DNA of 64,000 nt from Enteroscipio rubneri (GCF_002899715.1 NZ_PPEK01000006.1:80693-144692); one strand, 5' to 3'; positions 46,000-55,521 are shown, counted from the first letter of the stretch. Program-made: numbers and translations. Notes: generated from the sequence alone by a model not told the origin.

Positions 46000-48405
46000 A
46001 TGAAGAAGTTCATCATCGCTGCCATCGTCCTGTTCGCCCTGGCCTTGTGCGGGCTGTATCTTTACTTCTACCAAGGTTGGTCCGTACTGCCGCTTCACGA
46101 AGGCGACGTGCAGGTTCAGGTGAAGACCGAGGGCCGCAGCGTGTTGCTCGATCGCGGCGAGGGGTTCGAGGAGTTCGAGATACGCGGTGTGGATCTGGGG
46201 GCGGGCGAACCGGGTCACTTCGCCACCGACTACTCCATCGACAAGGAGACGTACCTGCGCTGGTTCAAGCAGATCCAGGATATGGGCGCCAACTCCGTCC
46301 GCGTGTACACGTTGCTGGGCGATGCGTTCTATCAGGCGTTTTACGAGTACAATGTGGACAATCCGACCCCGTTATACCTGATGCACGGCGTGTGGCTTGA
46401 CGACTACGCCGGGTACTCGCACATGGACGGTTTCGATGCCGAGTACCTCGGCAAGCTCACGTCCGACAGCCAAACGGTGGTGGACGCGCTGCACGGGCAG
46501 CGCATGGTGGAGCTGGGCCGCGTAGCGGGTACGGGGTCGTACCGGTGGGATGTGTCGCCCTGGGTACTCGGCTACATCCTGGGCGTGGAGTGGGAGCCGA
46601 GCACCGTCGCTTATACCGACCTCCAGCAAGGCAATCGGCGCGGATACGAAGGCTGCTATTTTCGCGCGTCCGAGGACGCGACGCCGTTCGAGAACATGCT
46701 CGCCCAGCTGGGCGACGAGGTGGTGGGCTACGAGAGCCGTCGCTACGGCGAGCAGCATCTGATCGCGTTCTCCAACTGGCCGAGCACCGACCCGTTCAAA
46801 TATCCCGAACAAGTCGAGGAGACGTTCGACAAATACGCCGCCGTCGATGCGGAGCATGTGCAGGCCACCGGAGAAGTGAAGGCAGGCATGTTCGCGTCGT
46901 ACCATGTGTACCCGTACTTTCCCGACTATGCGCGCTATGTGGAGGAATTGGCGCAGACCACGGACGACCTCGGCGAGGTGAATACCTATTACGCGTACCT
47001 GAAGACGCTCGTGGACCATCACAGCATGCCGGTGGTCATCTCCGAGTTCGGCATTCCCGCCGCGCGGGGCATGGCGCAACAGGATCACAATACCGGACGC
47101 AACCAGGGCCATGCCAGCGAGCAGGATCAGGCGCGTGATCTTGTGCGCACGTACCACGACATACGGCAGGCGGGCGCGGCCGGGTCGTTCGTGTTCGAGT
47201 GGCAGGACGAATGGTTCAAGCGCACGTGGAACACCGTGTATGCCACCGATCAGCAGAAGACGCCGTACTGGCCCGACTGGCAGACCAACGAGCAGTTCTT
47301 CGGTCTGCTCGCATTCGATCCGGGCCGCGAGCGCAGCGTGAGCTACGTGGACGGCGACCTGGAGGAGTGGGATGGCGAAGATGCGGTTACGCAGGGCGAC
47401 GGCGTGACGGTGAGCGCGAAATACGACGAGAAGTTTCTATACCTCATGGTGCGCACCGAGGACGGTTCGGCGTTGGGCGACGACGTGTACTTGCCGATCG
47501 ACACGACGCCGAAGAGCGGGGCGTACGGCAACGCCGCCGCCATCCTTTCCTCTTGGGGCCGGCCCCAAGACGATGCGCCCGAAGCCGGGGGCGTCGCGGG
47601 AGTTGAGGGCGGGGCGCCCATCGAGGGCGACGCGGTCGCCGCAGACGGCGAGGCCGAGTCCGAGGAGCGCACGTTCGTAGACGCGCAGGCGGGCGAGCTG
47701 CCTCGCATGACGTTCGACCGTGGGGTGGACTTTATCGTCGCGCTTCACCGAGAGGGCGAGAGCAGGGTGGCGGTGCAGGAGCGTTACGAATGCCTGCGTC
47801 CCATGATGATGTGGCGCTTGGCACTGGACGACGCGTTCGCCGATCCGCCCGCATCGGACTCGACGACGTTCCGCACGATCGAGCTGGCGTTGCGCACGGT
47901 GCGGGACGCGGCCAACGACGCCGAAGAAGCGATCGCCATCGGGGCGGACGACCCTCGCACGTTTGAGACGGGCCTGCTGCGCGAGGGCGACGGCAATCCG
48001 GCGCACGAGGGGTACGACTCTCTCGCCGACTACCGCTTCGGCCGCGATTTCGTGGAGGTGCGCCTGCCCTGGCAGCTGCTCAACTTCTCCAGTCCGTCGG
48101 AGATGCTCGTGCACGACGATTACTACGAGCGCTACGGCGTGGAGAACCTCGCCATCAAGGGCATTGGAATCGGGGCCGTGCAGAACGCCGAAGGCGCGCT
48201 GGTTTCCCTTGCCGACGTGCCGCTGGAGGGCTGGGGCACGCAGCCCGAGTATCATGAACGGCTCAAGGCGTCCTATTACGCCTTGCAAGAGGTGTGGACG
48301 TCGGCCGATCCGGCGGCGGCCGCCGCAGCGACGGCACGCGAGGCCGTCGAGCCGGAAGGTTTGCAGCCGGAGGTCGGCGCTCGGGCGGAAGCGGACGGTC
48401 TCTGA
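46000..48405 (+). CDS. Membrane-anchored glycoside hydrolase-like protein (clan GH-A fold) with C-terminal CBM9/DOMON-like domain
   Basis: 801 residues. Residues 5-27 form a signal-anchor helix. The next 420 residues look like a TIM-barrel of clan GH-A: GVEWEPS holds the likely acid/base Glu and ISEFGIP the likely nucleophile Glu, with FEWQDEWF on a late strand. From about residue 445, DGDLEEWDG starts a CBM9/DOMON-like beta domain. It starts 10 bp after cotH. In polysaccharide-synthesis operons such hydrolases trim or release the polymer during export. The family number and sugar are not determinable. Confidence 0.82.
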   Translation: MKKFIIAAIVLFALALCGLYLYFYQGWSVLPLHEGDVQVQVKTEGRSVLLDRGEGFEEFEIRGVDLGAGEPGHFATDYSIDKETYLRWFKQIQDMGANSVRVYTLLGDAFYQAFYEYNVDNPTPLYLMHGVWLDDYAGYSHMDGFDAEYLGKLTSDSQTVVDALHGQRMVELGRVAGTGSYRWDVSPWVLGYILGVEWEPSTVAYTDLQQGNRRGYEGCYFRASEDATPFENMLAQLGDEVVGYESRRYGEQHLIAFSNWPSTDPFKYPEQVEETFDKYAAVDAEHVQATGEVKAGMFASYHVYPYFPDYARYVEELAQTTDDLGEVNTYYAYLKTLVDHHSMPVVISEFGIPAARGMAQQDHNTGRNQGHASEQDQARDLVRTYHDIRQAGAAGSFVFEWQDEWFKRTWNTVYATDQQKTPYWPDWQTNEQFFGLLAFDPGRERSVSYVDGDLEEWDGEDAVTQGDGVTVSAKYDEKFLYLMVRTEDGSALGDDVYLPIDTTPKSGAYGNAAAILSSWGRPQDDAPEAGGVAGVEGGAPIEGDAVAADGEAESEERTFVDAQAGELPRMTFDRGVDFIVALHREGESRVAVQERYECLRPMMMWRLALDDAFADPPASDSTTFRTIELALRTVRDAANDAEEAIAIGADDPRTFETGLLREGDGNPAHEGYDSLADYRFGRDFVEVRLPWQLLNFSSPSEMLVHDDYYERYGVENLAIKGIGIGAVQNAEGALVSLADVPLEGWGTQPEYHERLKASYYALQEVWTSADPAAAAAATAREAVEPEGLQPEVGARAEADGL

Positions 48406-49538
48406 TGCGTATCGAGTGGATAATCGCGCTCTATCTGTTGGTGAGCGTCATGATGATCCTGTTCAACTTCGGCTTCCTGGCATACGAGAAGCTGCACGCG
48501 CGGCGGTTCGATGTTCGAACGAAGCGATTCGCAGAGCTTCTTGGCCAGGAGATCGAGCGCAACGCCGAGTTTCCCACCGACGAGCACAAGCGCACGCTTG
48601 AGCGTGCGATGCATCGGATGGCCGGCATGGAGTCGTTCGACCTGACGATGGAGCGCCTGGTGCGCGAGGGATCCGATAAGAGCGAGCGCTACCTGCACGG
48701 CATCGCTGCAGTGTTCGGCCATCTCACGTACTATTTTGCGAAGAAGGACGACCTACATCGCGCCTACTTCGCCTACATCGTGAAACGCTGGTATCGCGAG
48801 CGTCCGGCCGGCGACATGGTGGAACAGGCGCTTCTACACTCTGTGCGCGAAGGCTCGTTCTACGCGCGGCAGAATGCGCTCGAGGCGCTGGCGCAGGTGG
48901 GAAGCGCCCGTGCGCTGGCCGAAGCCATTGCGACGCTCGAGCGCGACGGCGAGTTCCATAGCCCCAAGCTGGTAACGGAGGCCGCGCTCGCGTTCGCGGG
49001 CGAACCGACGGAACTCGAGGACGAGCTCGAGGTGCGCCTCGCGCGCTTCGGCGCGCAGACGAGGGCGGCCCTCGTCAACTACCTGCGCATGGCGGGCCTC
49101 GGCGACCCCGATCGGGTGCTCGCCCTTTTGCGCGATGGGCGGGAGGGCCTCGAGGTGCGCCTCGCGTGCATCCGCTACTTCATGCGCCGACACTGGCCGC
49201 CTGCCGAAGCCGACCTAATCAAGCTGGCAGCTGACGACGACCCGGCGCGTTGGGAGTATGCAGCCGTCGCGGCCACGGCGCTGACGAACTACCCCAGCAT
49301 GAAGGCCGTCGAGGTGTTGAAAGGCTGTCTGTCCAGTCCTTCGTGGTTCGTGCGCAACAACGCGGCGAAGACCTTGTACGGCTACGGACTCTCACTCGAG
49401 GATCTCGCTGATGTATTGGACGGTTCGGATGCCTTTGCACGCGACATGGTCACCTACCATTGGGAACTCAAGCGCATGGAGGAAGAGGAGCGCGAACGCG
49501 CGAAGCGGGGGCAGGGGAAGGAGGCGGAGCCGGCGTGA
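48405..49538 (+). CDS. Membrane-tethered HEAT-repeat-like protein
   Basis: 377 residues; its ATG overlaps the previous stop by one base (TGATG). An N-terminal helix (IIALYLLVSVMMILFNFGFLAY) tethers it to the membrane. The rest is a helical repeat with HEAT/PBS-lyase-like units, such as YARQNALEALAQVGSARALAEAI and WFVRNNAAKTLYGYGL. It is probably a scaffold on the cytoplasmic side for the glycosyltransferase encoded next, with which it overlaps by 4 bp. Confidence 0.82.
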   Translation: MRIEWIIALYLLVSVMMILFNFGFLAYEKLHARRFDVRTKRFAELLGQEIERNAEFPTDEHKRTLERAMHRMAGMESFDLTMERLVREGSDKSERYLHGIAAVFGHLTYYFAKKDDLHRAYFAYIVKRWYRERPAGDMVEQALLHSVREGSFYARQNALEALAQVGSARALAEAIATLERDGEFHSPKLVTEAALAFAGEPTELEDELEVRLARFGAQTRAALVNYLRMAGLGDPDRVLALLRDGREGLEVRLACIRYFMRRHWPPAEADLIKLAADDDPARWEYAAVAATALTNYPSMKAVEVLKGCLSSPSWFVRNNAAKTLYGYGLSLEDLADVLDGSDAFARDMVTYHWELKRMEEEERERAKRGQGKEAEPA

Positions 49539-50971
49539 TCGCCACCACCGTGACAGCGGCGTCTGCCGTGCAGGGCTTCCTGTACTTCGTCGGCGTGTTC
49601 TTCGTGCTGTACCTCATCGGGTACTCGACGTTTTTGTTCCTGTCCGTGACGGTGGGTTCATCCATCCTGTACCGGCGAAAGCGCGAGGCGCACTACAAGA
49701 GCACGCTCGAGGTGGACTGCTACGTGCCCATCTCCATCATCGTGCCCGCGTTCAACGAGAGCGTGACGGTGGAGAGCTCGCTTCGCTCGCTGCTCAACCT
49801 CGACTACACGCTCTACGAGGTCATCGTCGTGGACGATGGCTCCACCGACGATACCGCCCAGAAGGTCATCGACGCCTTCGGCCTGCACCCCATCGACCGC
49901 CCCATCCGCCGACAGGTGCCCTGCACGCCCGAGCACGGCGTGTGGTACGGCCATGCCGGACGCATCCCCGTCACGCTCATCTCCAAAGGGAACGGCGGCA
50001 AGTCCGATGCGCTCAACATGGGGATCAACGCGTCTCAGTATCCGTATTTCATCTGCATCGACGCCGACTCCGTGCTGCAGTACGACTCGTTGCGCGAGAT
50101 AGCCGCGCCGCTCGTGGAGCACGAGAACGTGGTGGCCGTGGGCGGGCTCGTGCGCATCTCCAACGGCATCAGCATCAAGGACGGCCGCCTGACCGCCTAC
50201 TCGCTGCCGAAGAAGATCATCCCTGCCATGCAAGTGCTGGAGTACGACCGTTCCTTCCTGTCGGCGCGCATCTTGTTCGACCAGTTCAACGGCAACCTGA
50301 TCATCTCGGGAGCGTTCGGGCTGTTCCGCAAGGACCTGGCCATCGCGTGCGGCGGCTACGACCTGGACACGGTGGGCGAGGACATGGAGCTGGTCACGAA
50401 GCTGCACGTGTTCTGCCGCACGAACAACAGGAACTATCGGATAAAGTATGCGCCCGACGCCATCTGCTGGAGCCAGGCGCCCGAGACCCTGCGCGACCTG
50501 GTGAAGCAGAGGCGGCGCTGGCACACCGGCCTGTTCGAGACCATGACGAAGCACTGGCGCATGTTCGCCAACCTGCGGTTCGGGCTGGTGAGCTTCTTCT
50601 CGTACACGTACTTCTTGATCTACGAGTTGCTCTCGCCCGCCATCGAGCTGTTCGGCCTGCTCACGGTGGCGCTGGCTGTGGCGTTCAACTTCATCAACAT
50701 CCCGTTCATGCTCATGTTCTTCGGCATTTACGCCGTGTTCGGAGCCGTCATGTCGCTTACGGCGTTCTTCTCGCGCGTGCAGACGCGCGACCTCAAGCTC
50801 TCGCCGCACGACGTGGCGAAGGCGCTGCTGCTGTCGCTCTTCGAGGTTACCGTCTTGCGTTTCGTTTTGGCCGCCACGCGCATGATTGCCCTCGTGGGCT
50901 ATCGCAAGAATCACGGCCGTTGGGGCAGCATCGAACGCCAGAAGATCGATGCCGAGAACCGAACCCCATAA
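49535..50971 (+). CDS. Processive family 2 glycosyltransferase (PgaC/BcsA-like)
   Basis: 478 residues from a GTG that overlaps the upstream stop (GTGA), with AAGGAGG 12 bases earlier. One or two N-terminal helices, a GT2 catalytic domain and about four C-terminal helices are seen. The catalytic set is complete: IVPAFNES, VVDDGSTDD, CIDADS, TVGEDMELV and the processive signature QRRRWHTG. This is the architecture of synthases that polymerise and extrude an exopolysaccharide. As the last gene of the operon it identifies the system as surface-polymer synthesis. The sugar is unknown. Confidence 0.92.
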   Translation: MIATTVTAASAVQGFLYFVGVFFVLYLIGYSTFLFLSVTVGSSILYRRKREAHYKSTLEVDCYVPISIIVPAFNESVTVESSLRSLLNLDYTLYEVIVVDDGSTDDTAQKVIDAFGLHPIDRPIRRQVPCTPEHGVWYGHAGRIPVTLISKGNGGKSDALNMGINASQYPYFICIDADSVLQYDSLREIAAPLVEHENVVAVGGLVRISNGISIKDGRLTAYSLPKKIIPAMQVLEYDRSFLSARILFDQFNGNLIISGAFGLFRKDLAIACGGYDLDTVGEDMELVTKLHVFCRTNNRNYRIKYAPDAICWSQAPETLRDLVKQRRRWHTGLFETMTKHWRMFANLRFGLVSFFSYTYFLIYELLSPAIELFGLLTVALAVAFNFINIPFMLMFFGIYAVFGAVMSLTAFFSRVQTRDLKLSPHDVAKALLLSLFEVTVLRFVLAATRMIALVGYRKNHGRWGSIERQKIDAENRTP

Positions 50972-51008
50972 CGACGATCCCGCGCATCGAGTGCGGCGAT
51001 GCGACTGC

Positions 51009-51045
51009 GGGCACGTTCGCGCCCGTGATGAGCACGAACGTGCCC
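51009..51045. other. Inverted repeat between convergent genes
   Basis: GGGCACGTTCG and CGAACGTGCCC are perfect 11-bp arms around a 15-base loop, between the convergent glycosyltransferase and surface-protein genes. No T run is present on either side; it may still act as a bidirectional termination hairpin. Confidence 0.45.
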
Positions 51046-51092
51046 GTGATAAACGAGCGTCGGGCGAAGCGATGACTTCCCGGCATACGTTC

Positions 51093-52343
51093 TTATCGTC
51101 GCTTGGAGTCGCGCAGCTGTCGGCGCGAGGCTCGTAGGGCCAAGGCGCAGGACGCTCCGGCAACGAGAGCTGCGACGCCCGTGACGGCCACGATCAGGCC
51201 GGACGGGGTGGTGTCGCCGGTGTGGGCCAGGAGGTTGCCCGGCGGGGCGGTCTGGCAGGTCGTCTGCGGCGTGTTGTCGTTGCTCTGTGCGCCGCTGATC
51301 GTGGTGGCGGGTTTCGCCTTGTAGCTCACGTTCACCTGCACGGTGGTGTCTTCGTAGTTGCCCATGTCGGCGAGCGCCACGGTCACGGTGTCCGATGCCG
51401 CGAGGCCTGCCCCGCCTTTCGAGGTGAACGTCAGTTCGCCGGTCGTGGAGTCGATGGAGGCGGTTGTCAGGCCGTTCGCCGTATACGCGCTCACCGCGTA
51501 TACGGGCCCGCCGCCCAGGTCGCTCGGCAGGTTGATCATGCGTGCGAGGTCGAACGTCATAACGCTGCCCGGTGCGTCGAACAGGGTCACGGAAGGCTGC
51601 GAAAGCGCGGGCGCGGGCGCCTTTGCGATCGAGAACTCGAAGCTGTTGGGTTCGAGGGTGAACGACTGGTCTTCGGGAACTGTGAAGACCACCTGGTAGG
51701 TGCCGGCGTTGATGGGGGCGTAAGTGTTGATTTGCTGATATCCTGCGGAAGGGGCCTTGGGGGGATTGTACGCCGTGCCGTTGATGCCTTTGTACTCGAC
51801 GTCAAAGGGCCCGTTATAGTCCATCTCGTCAACACCGTTGTCGGCGGGGATCCTGGTCACGGGAACTCCGCTGTAGCCTTGCTGGCGCGTGCCGTTGTAG
51901 ACGAGACCCGTATCGGCGCATTTGGGTAGGGTGAGCTTGTAGGCTGGCTTGTTCGCAGCCGCCACGATGGCTCCTGTCGTAGAATCTGTTGCGTCTTTCG
52001 CCGCTTCAACGGCTCCCTTCGAAGCGGGCGTGTCGGCTTCCGTCACGGCAGTCGGTGTGCCTGCTGCAGGCGATTCGCTCTGAGCGCCAAGGGAGGGGGC
52101 AGCTTCCTCTTCGAGGTGGACCGACGGCAGCTCACCGAAAGCGTCCTTTGGCGCCTCAGCCGTGATGGCGTCGACATCTGATATGTCCTGCTGGTCCTGT
52201 GCAAGCGCATCGTCGGCGCCGAGCAAGACGAACGTGGCGAAGGCGAGGGCCGCTATACAGACGAGCAGCGTGGCTTGCGCGCGGAAGCGTGCGTGGCAAT
52301 GCGCGATGGGCCTGTCAATTGATCGGTTGTTACTGCTCATCAT
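51093..52343 (-). CDS. Sortase-anchored surface protein (LAHTG sorting signal)
   Basis: 416 residues with an AAGGAG site before ATGATG. A long N-terminal signal with hydrophobic core (LLVCIAALAFATFVLLG) is followed by an acidic Ala/Glu/Ser/Thr-rich stretch and Ig-like or MBG-type beta domains (INAGTYQVVFTVPEDQSF; ALADMGNYEDTTVQVNV). The C-terminus has LAHTGD, a hydrophobic segment and an Arg-rich tail, the layout of an LPxTG-type cell-wall sorting signal with the second residue changed. It is intact, unlike the two other sortase-type proteins nearby. It overlaps the four-helix-bundle gene upstream by 4 bp. Confidence 0.85.
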   Translation of the reverse strand: MMSSNNRSIDRPIAHCHARFRAQATLLVCIAALAFATFVLLGADDALAQDQQDISDVDAITAEAPKDAFGELPSVHLEEEAAPSLGAQSESPAAGTPTAVTEADTPASKGAVEAAKDATDSTTGAIVAAANKPAYKLTLPKCADTGLVYNGTRQQGYSGVPVTRIPADNGVDEMDYNGPFDVEYKGINGTAYNPPKAPSAGYQQINTYAPINAGTYQVVFTVPEDQSFTLEPNSFEFSIAKAPAPALSQPSVTLFDAPGSVMTFDLARMINLPSDLGGGPVYAVSAYTANGLTTASIDSTTGELTFTSKGGAGLAASDTVTVALADMGNYEDTTVQVNVSYKAKPATTISGAQSNDNTPQTTCQTAPPGNLLAHTGDTTPSGLIVAVTGVAALVAGASCALALRASRRQLRDSKRR

Positions 52344-52714
52344 GATTTGCTCCTTCGATGAATCGGCGCAGTGCTGTACTCGAGGCGGTCCGGCGTCAGC
52401 GAGGCTGCAAGCGCGGTGCGCAGATCGACGCCCATCTGGCGGATGCCCGAGCCTTCGAGCTCGGTCAGGTATCCCGAGTGGACGGCCATATCGAGGTAGT
52501 ACGTAACCTCGTCGATCGCGGTTATCGACTCGCGGACGCGCACGGCTTCGCTGTCGAGCCCGAGGCTATCGATGTCGCGCGCCGCCATGCCCGCCCGCAC
52601 GCCGGCGGCCAAGAGCTCGGCTGAAAGGGGGAAATGCTCGGGCAGCTCGCGCAGGTAGCGCACCAGCTCCGCGACGCGGATGGCGTAGTCGAATGCAGCT
52701 ATCGATCGGTCCAT
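52340..52714 (-). CDS. Four-helix bundle protein
   Basis: 124 residues from the ATG giving MDRSIAAFDYAIRVAELVRY, with a GGAAGGGG site. The even pattern of amphipathic helices and the RYLRELPEHFPLSAELLAAG and AIDEVTYYLDMAVHSG segments resemble the four-helix bundle family that includes 23S rRNA intervening-sequence proteins and Avd of diversity-generating retroelements. No reverse transcriptase is nearby. It is the first gene of a two-gene unit with the LAHTG surface protein (4-bp overlap), divergent from a MalT-like regulator, so it may assist that surface protein. Family call moderate. Confidence 0.75.
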   Translation of the reverse strand: MDRSIAAFDYAIRVAELVRYLRELPEHFPLSAELLAAGVRAGMAARDIDSLGLDSEAVRVRESITAIDEVTYYLDMAVHSGYLTELEGSGIRQMGVDLRTALAASLTPDRLEYSTAPIHRRSKS

Positions 52715-52758
52715 GTGCTTCCCCTTCCTGCCAAGGCGCGGCCGTACCCTGCCGTCGC

Positions 52759-52821
52759 TTCGACTATACCCGCCGAGAATAGGCGGCGGTATCGGCCGGT
52801 ATGAGGGTTTTGGGCTATACT
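52759..52821. promoter_or_regulatory. Divergent promoter/operator region, module 1
   Basis: On the plus strand GGTATGAGGGTTTTGGGC leads into TATACT at 52816-52821. On the minus strand a TATAGT box (52763-52768) is followed by CGAAG. The same elements, in the same order and spacing, occur at 60733-60794 before the paralogous regulator. I infer promoters for the LuxR gene (plus) and the four-helix/surface-protein unit (minus) with an operator between them. Confidence 0.65.
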
Positions 52822-52858
52822 GTGCTCCGTGAATCGGTCGAAGAGGACGGGTGCTGAA

Positions 52859-55498
52859 ATGAGGGCTGTGAAGTCGGGCGAAGCCGAAGGGGAACAAGAC
52901 GGCGCCCGCGCGTGCGACCCGTGCTCCGAGCTCATATTGAGCGATAAGTTCGCCCCGGCGGCCCTCCCTGACGTGTGCGCGCCGCGGCTGCGCACGGTGG
53001 ATGCGATCGAGCGCGCCTCCCGCAAGCGCTTCGTATACGTTGCCGCGCCTGCGGGTAGCGGCAAGACGATCTCGACGCTTCTCTGGATCGAACAGGCCAA
53101 ACGGTCGACGGTGTGGATCGGGCTCGACCGCTACGACGACGTGCCCTCGGTGTTCTACAAGCTGCTCGCGACGGGCCTGTACTCGACGCAGCCCGAAAAC
53201 GCCGCCATGCGCGCCATGCTGGTGGACCCCTCGTTTTCGGCGTCACCCGTCGAGCACGCGATGCGCCTGGTCGAGGCGATGCAGCGGCCGCAGCGCCGCA
53301 GCGCGGTCGTGTTCGACGACTTCCATCTCATCGAGAACCGCGAGATCGTCAAGTCGCTGCCCTCCGTGCTCCGTCTGCTTCCGAGTACGTTCGCGGTGCT
53401 GCTCCTGTCGCGCACGCCGCCGCCCAATGCATGGCGCGAGTCCGATGCGGAGACCGCGCCGACCGTGCTCGGCGCCTCGGAGCTCGCCTTCTCGAAAGAC
53501 GAGATCAGGCAGTACTACAATGCGCTCGGCAGGTTTCCCACGCCCAGCGAGGTGAACAAGCTCCACACCGCAACCGAGGGGTGGGCCATCGGGGTTGCGG
53601 CGCTCGCGAAAGCCGGGCCGGCTGCCTCCCTTGAGCACGGGCGCATGCTCGAACACTATTTCGCCGAGCAGGTATGGAGCACGTGGGACGACGACCTGCG
53701 CGCGTTCTGCCTGGCGACGAGCATCGCTGACGAGTTCGACGGGGAACTCGCGCGCCTTCTGACCGGGCGCGACGATGCCATCGAGGTGATGGGCGGCCTT
53801 GCGCGCACGAACACGTTTCTGATGCGCCTGCACGGCGATACGTATCGCTTCCACCATCTGTTCCTCGATTTCCTCAGACAGAAGGCGGAATGCGAGCGCA
53901 CCGACCACGCCGAGCTCTGCAAGCGGGCTGCCGAGCATTTCCGCGTGCGGGGCGATTACACGCGTGCGCTCAGGTTCTGGCTCGAGAGCGGCGAGTTCGG
54001 CGGAATGGACACGTACCTCGTCTTGTTCCTTTTCGAGAACAACCGAGGCTCGGTTGCCGATTACGCCGACTTCCTGCGCACGCTTGATATCGACGCGCTT
54101 CCCGATTCGGCCTATCGCGAGTGCCCGCCTTTGCGCGTGTTGGCCGCGTGGTTCGCCTATCTCACCAGCCAGCGCGAGCGTTTCGAGTACCATCTCGACG
54201 AGCTGTACCGGGCGCTTCCCCGCATCGCCGCATCCGATCCGCGGTTCGTGGAATTCGCCATCCTCGCATACAGCGTCGATCATCGCACGACTATCATCGA
54301 GAAGGCGAAGCGGTTCGGCTTCTTCGCGCGGTTCGTCAAGCGGTTCACGCCCGAAGGGCTTGCGACCAAGATCGCCTCGTTCACGCACAACCTTCCGTAT
54401 CCGCACCGCAGCAACCTCGACTACTCGGCCATCGCGCTCGAAAAGGGGGGAATGGATCTGCTCGGACGGACGTTTTCCCCGCTGCTCGGCACCGAATGGC
54501 GCTACATCTACCCGCTCATCCCCGCGTGCTTCGATTACGAGCGAAACCGCCTGTCAGAAGCGCTTTCGGGCTTCGAAAGCACGCAAGCCGCGCTTATCCC
54601 CGAAAACAAAGAGGACGGGCGGCTGTGCGTCATGCTGATGAAGCATGCGACGTTGTGGCAGCTCGGGCGCGCAGCCGAGGCCGACAGCGCGCTTGCCGAG
54701 CTTGCGACGTACGCGGCCGGCGAGGCCCCCCATTTCCTCCCCAACCTGAAGGCGTACCGCGCGAAGCTCGCGCTGTTCGGGGCCGACGAGGACGCTGCGC
54801 GCACCTGGCTTGACGAGTACTTCGTCACCGAGACGAACCACATCGAGCTCGTGCGTGTGTTCCAGCACTTCACCACGGCGCGGGCGCTCGTTGTGCTCGG
54901 CCGCGCAAGTGAAGCGGAGGCGCTGATCGAGAGACTTCTCGCGTTCGGCCGCGACTTCAACCGCCCGCTCGATGCGGGCGAGGCGGGCGCGCTCAAGGCA
55001 TCGCTTCTGTGGGCGTCGGGGCGAACCGACGAAGCGGTTCATGCGCTTGCGGAAGCGCTCGTGACGCTCGGGCCGTACGGGTTCATGCGCGTGGTCGCCG
55101 ACGAAGGCGCATCGGTCGTCCCAGTGCTCGAACATCTTGCTGAGCAGGGAGAACCGCACGTTCGCGCCGGCAGCGCGCCGAACGGCTTCGGGGCGGACGG
55201 CGCACCCGATTCCGCCTTCGTGGGGCAGGTGCTCGCGGCAGCGCGCGAGCGCGCGCAACGGTTCTGCGGCATGACGGCGCGCTTCGGCGAGAGCGAACAG
55301 ACGGTGGCGCTTTCGCCGCAGCAGAAGCTCATGGTTGAGCTGCTCTCCCGCGGTATGAAGAAGCCCGAGATCGCCCAGCGGACGGGGTTGTCGCTGTCCA
55401 CCGTGAAGAGCCACATGGGCGCGCTCTACCAGAAGCTCGGCGTGCACAGCGCCATGGACGCCGTGCTGAAAGCGCGCGAGCTGGGACTCGTGGAATAA
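52859..55498 (+). CDS. MalT-like LuxR regulator (STAND NTPase), paralogue 1
   Basis: About 879 residues from ATG 52859; a GTG at 52829 is in frame but would be almost leaderless given the -10 box at 52816. A STAND-type NTPase is indicated by the Walker A loop APAGSGKT near residue 65 and the Walker B-like AVVFDDFHLIEN. A long helical repeat region follows, then a C-terminal LuxR helix-turn-helix (GMKKPEIAQRTGLSLSTVKSHM). It is clearly paralogous to the gene at 60838 along its whole length. It is divergent from a surface-protein unit, which it probably controls on binding an inducer. Confidence 0.92.
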   Translation: MRAVKSGEAEGEQDGARACDPCSELILSDKFAPAALPDVCAPRLRTVDAIERASRKRFVYVAAPAGSGKTISTLLWIEQAKRSTVWIGLDRYDDVPSVFYKLLATGLYSTQPENAAMRAMLVDPSFSASPVEHAMRLVEAMQRPQRRSAVVFDDFHLIENREIVKSLPSVLRLLPSTFAVLLLSRTPPPNAWRESDAETAPTVLGASELAFSKDEIRQYYNALGRFPTPSEVNKLHTATEGWAIGVAALAKAGPAASLEHGRMLEHYFAEQVWSTWDDDLRAFCLATSIADEFDGELARLLTGRDDAIEVMGGLARTNTFLMRLHGDTYRFHHLFLDFLRQKAECERTDHAELCKRAAEHFRVRGDYTRALRFWLESGEFGGMDTYLVLFLFENNRGSVADYADFLRTLDIDALPDSAYRECPPLRVLAAWFAYLTSQRERFEYHLDELYRALPRIAASDPRFVEFAILAYSVDHRTTIIEKAKRFGFFARFVKRFTPEGLATKIASFTHNLPYPHRSNLDYSAIALEKGGMDLLGRTFSPLLGTEWRYIYPLIPACFDYERNRLSEALSGFESTQAALIPENKEDGRLCVMLMKHATLWQLGRAAEADSALAELATYAAGEAPHFLPNLKAYRAKLALFGADEDAARTWLDEYFVTETNHIELVRVFQHFTTARALVVLGRASEAEALIERLLAFGRDFNRPLDAGEAGALKASLLWASGRTDEAVHALAEALVTLGPYGFMRVVADEGASVVPVLEHLAEQGEPHVRAGSAPNGFGADGAPDSAFVGQVLAAARERAQRFCGMTARFGESEQTVALSPQQKLMVELLSRGMKKPEIAQRTGLSLSTVKSHMGALYQKLGVHSAMDAVLKARELGLVE

Positions 55499-55521
55499 GG
55501 TTCGGCCGGAGGGCCGTCCTC

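Noticed and set aside
51093..52714. Diversity-generating retroelement suggested by the Avd-like bundle next to a surface protein
   Set aside because: No reverse transcriptase, and no template/variable repeat pair that I could see within the window.
52829..52858. GTG 52829 as the start of the first MalT-like regulator
   Set aside because: The -10 box ends at 52821, so this start would be almost leaderless; ATG 52859 leaves a normal leader. The ten extra residues are also missing from the paralogue.
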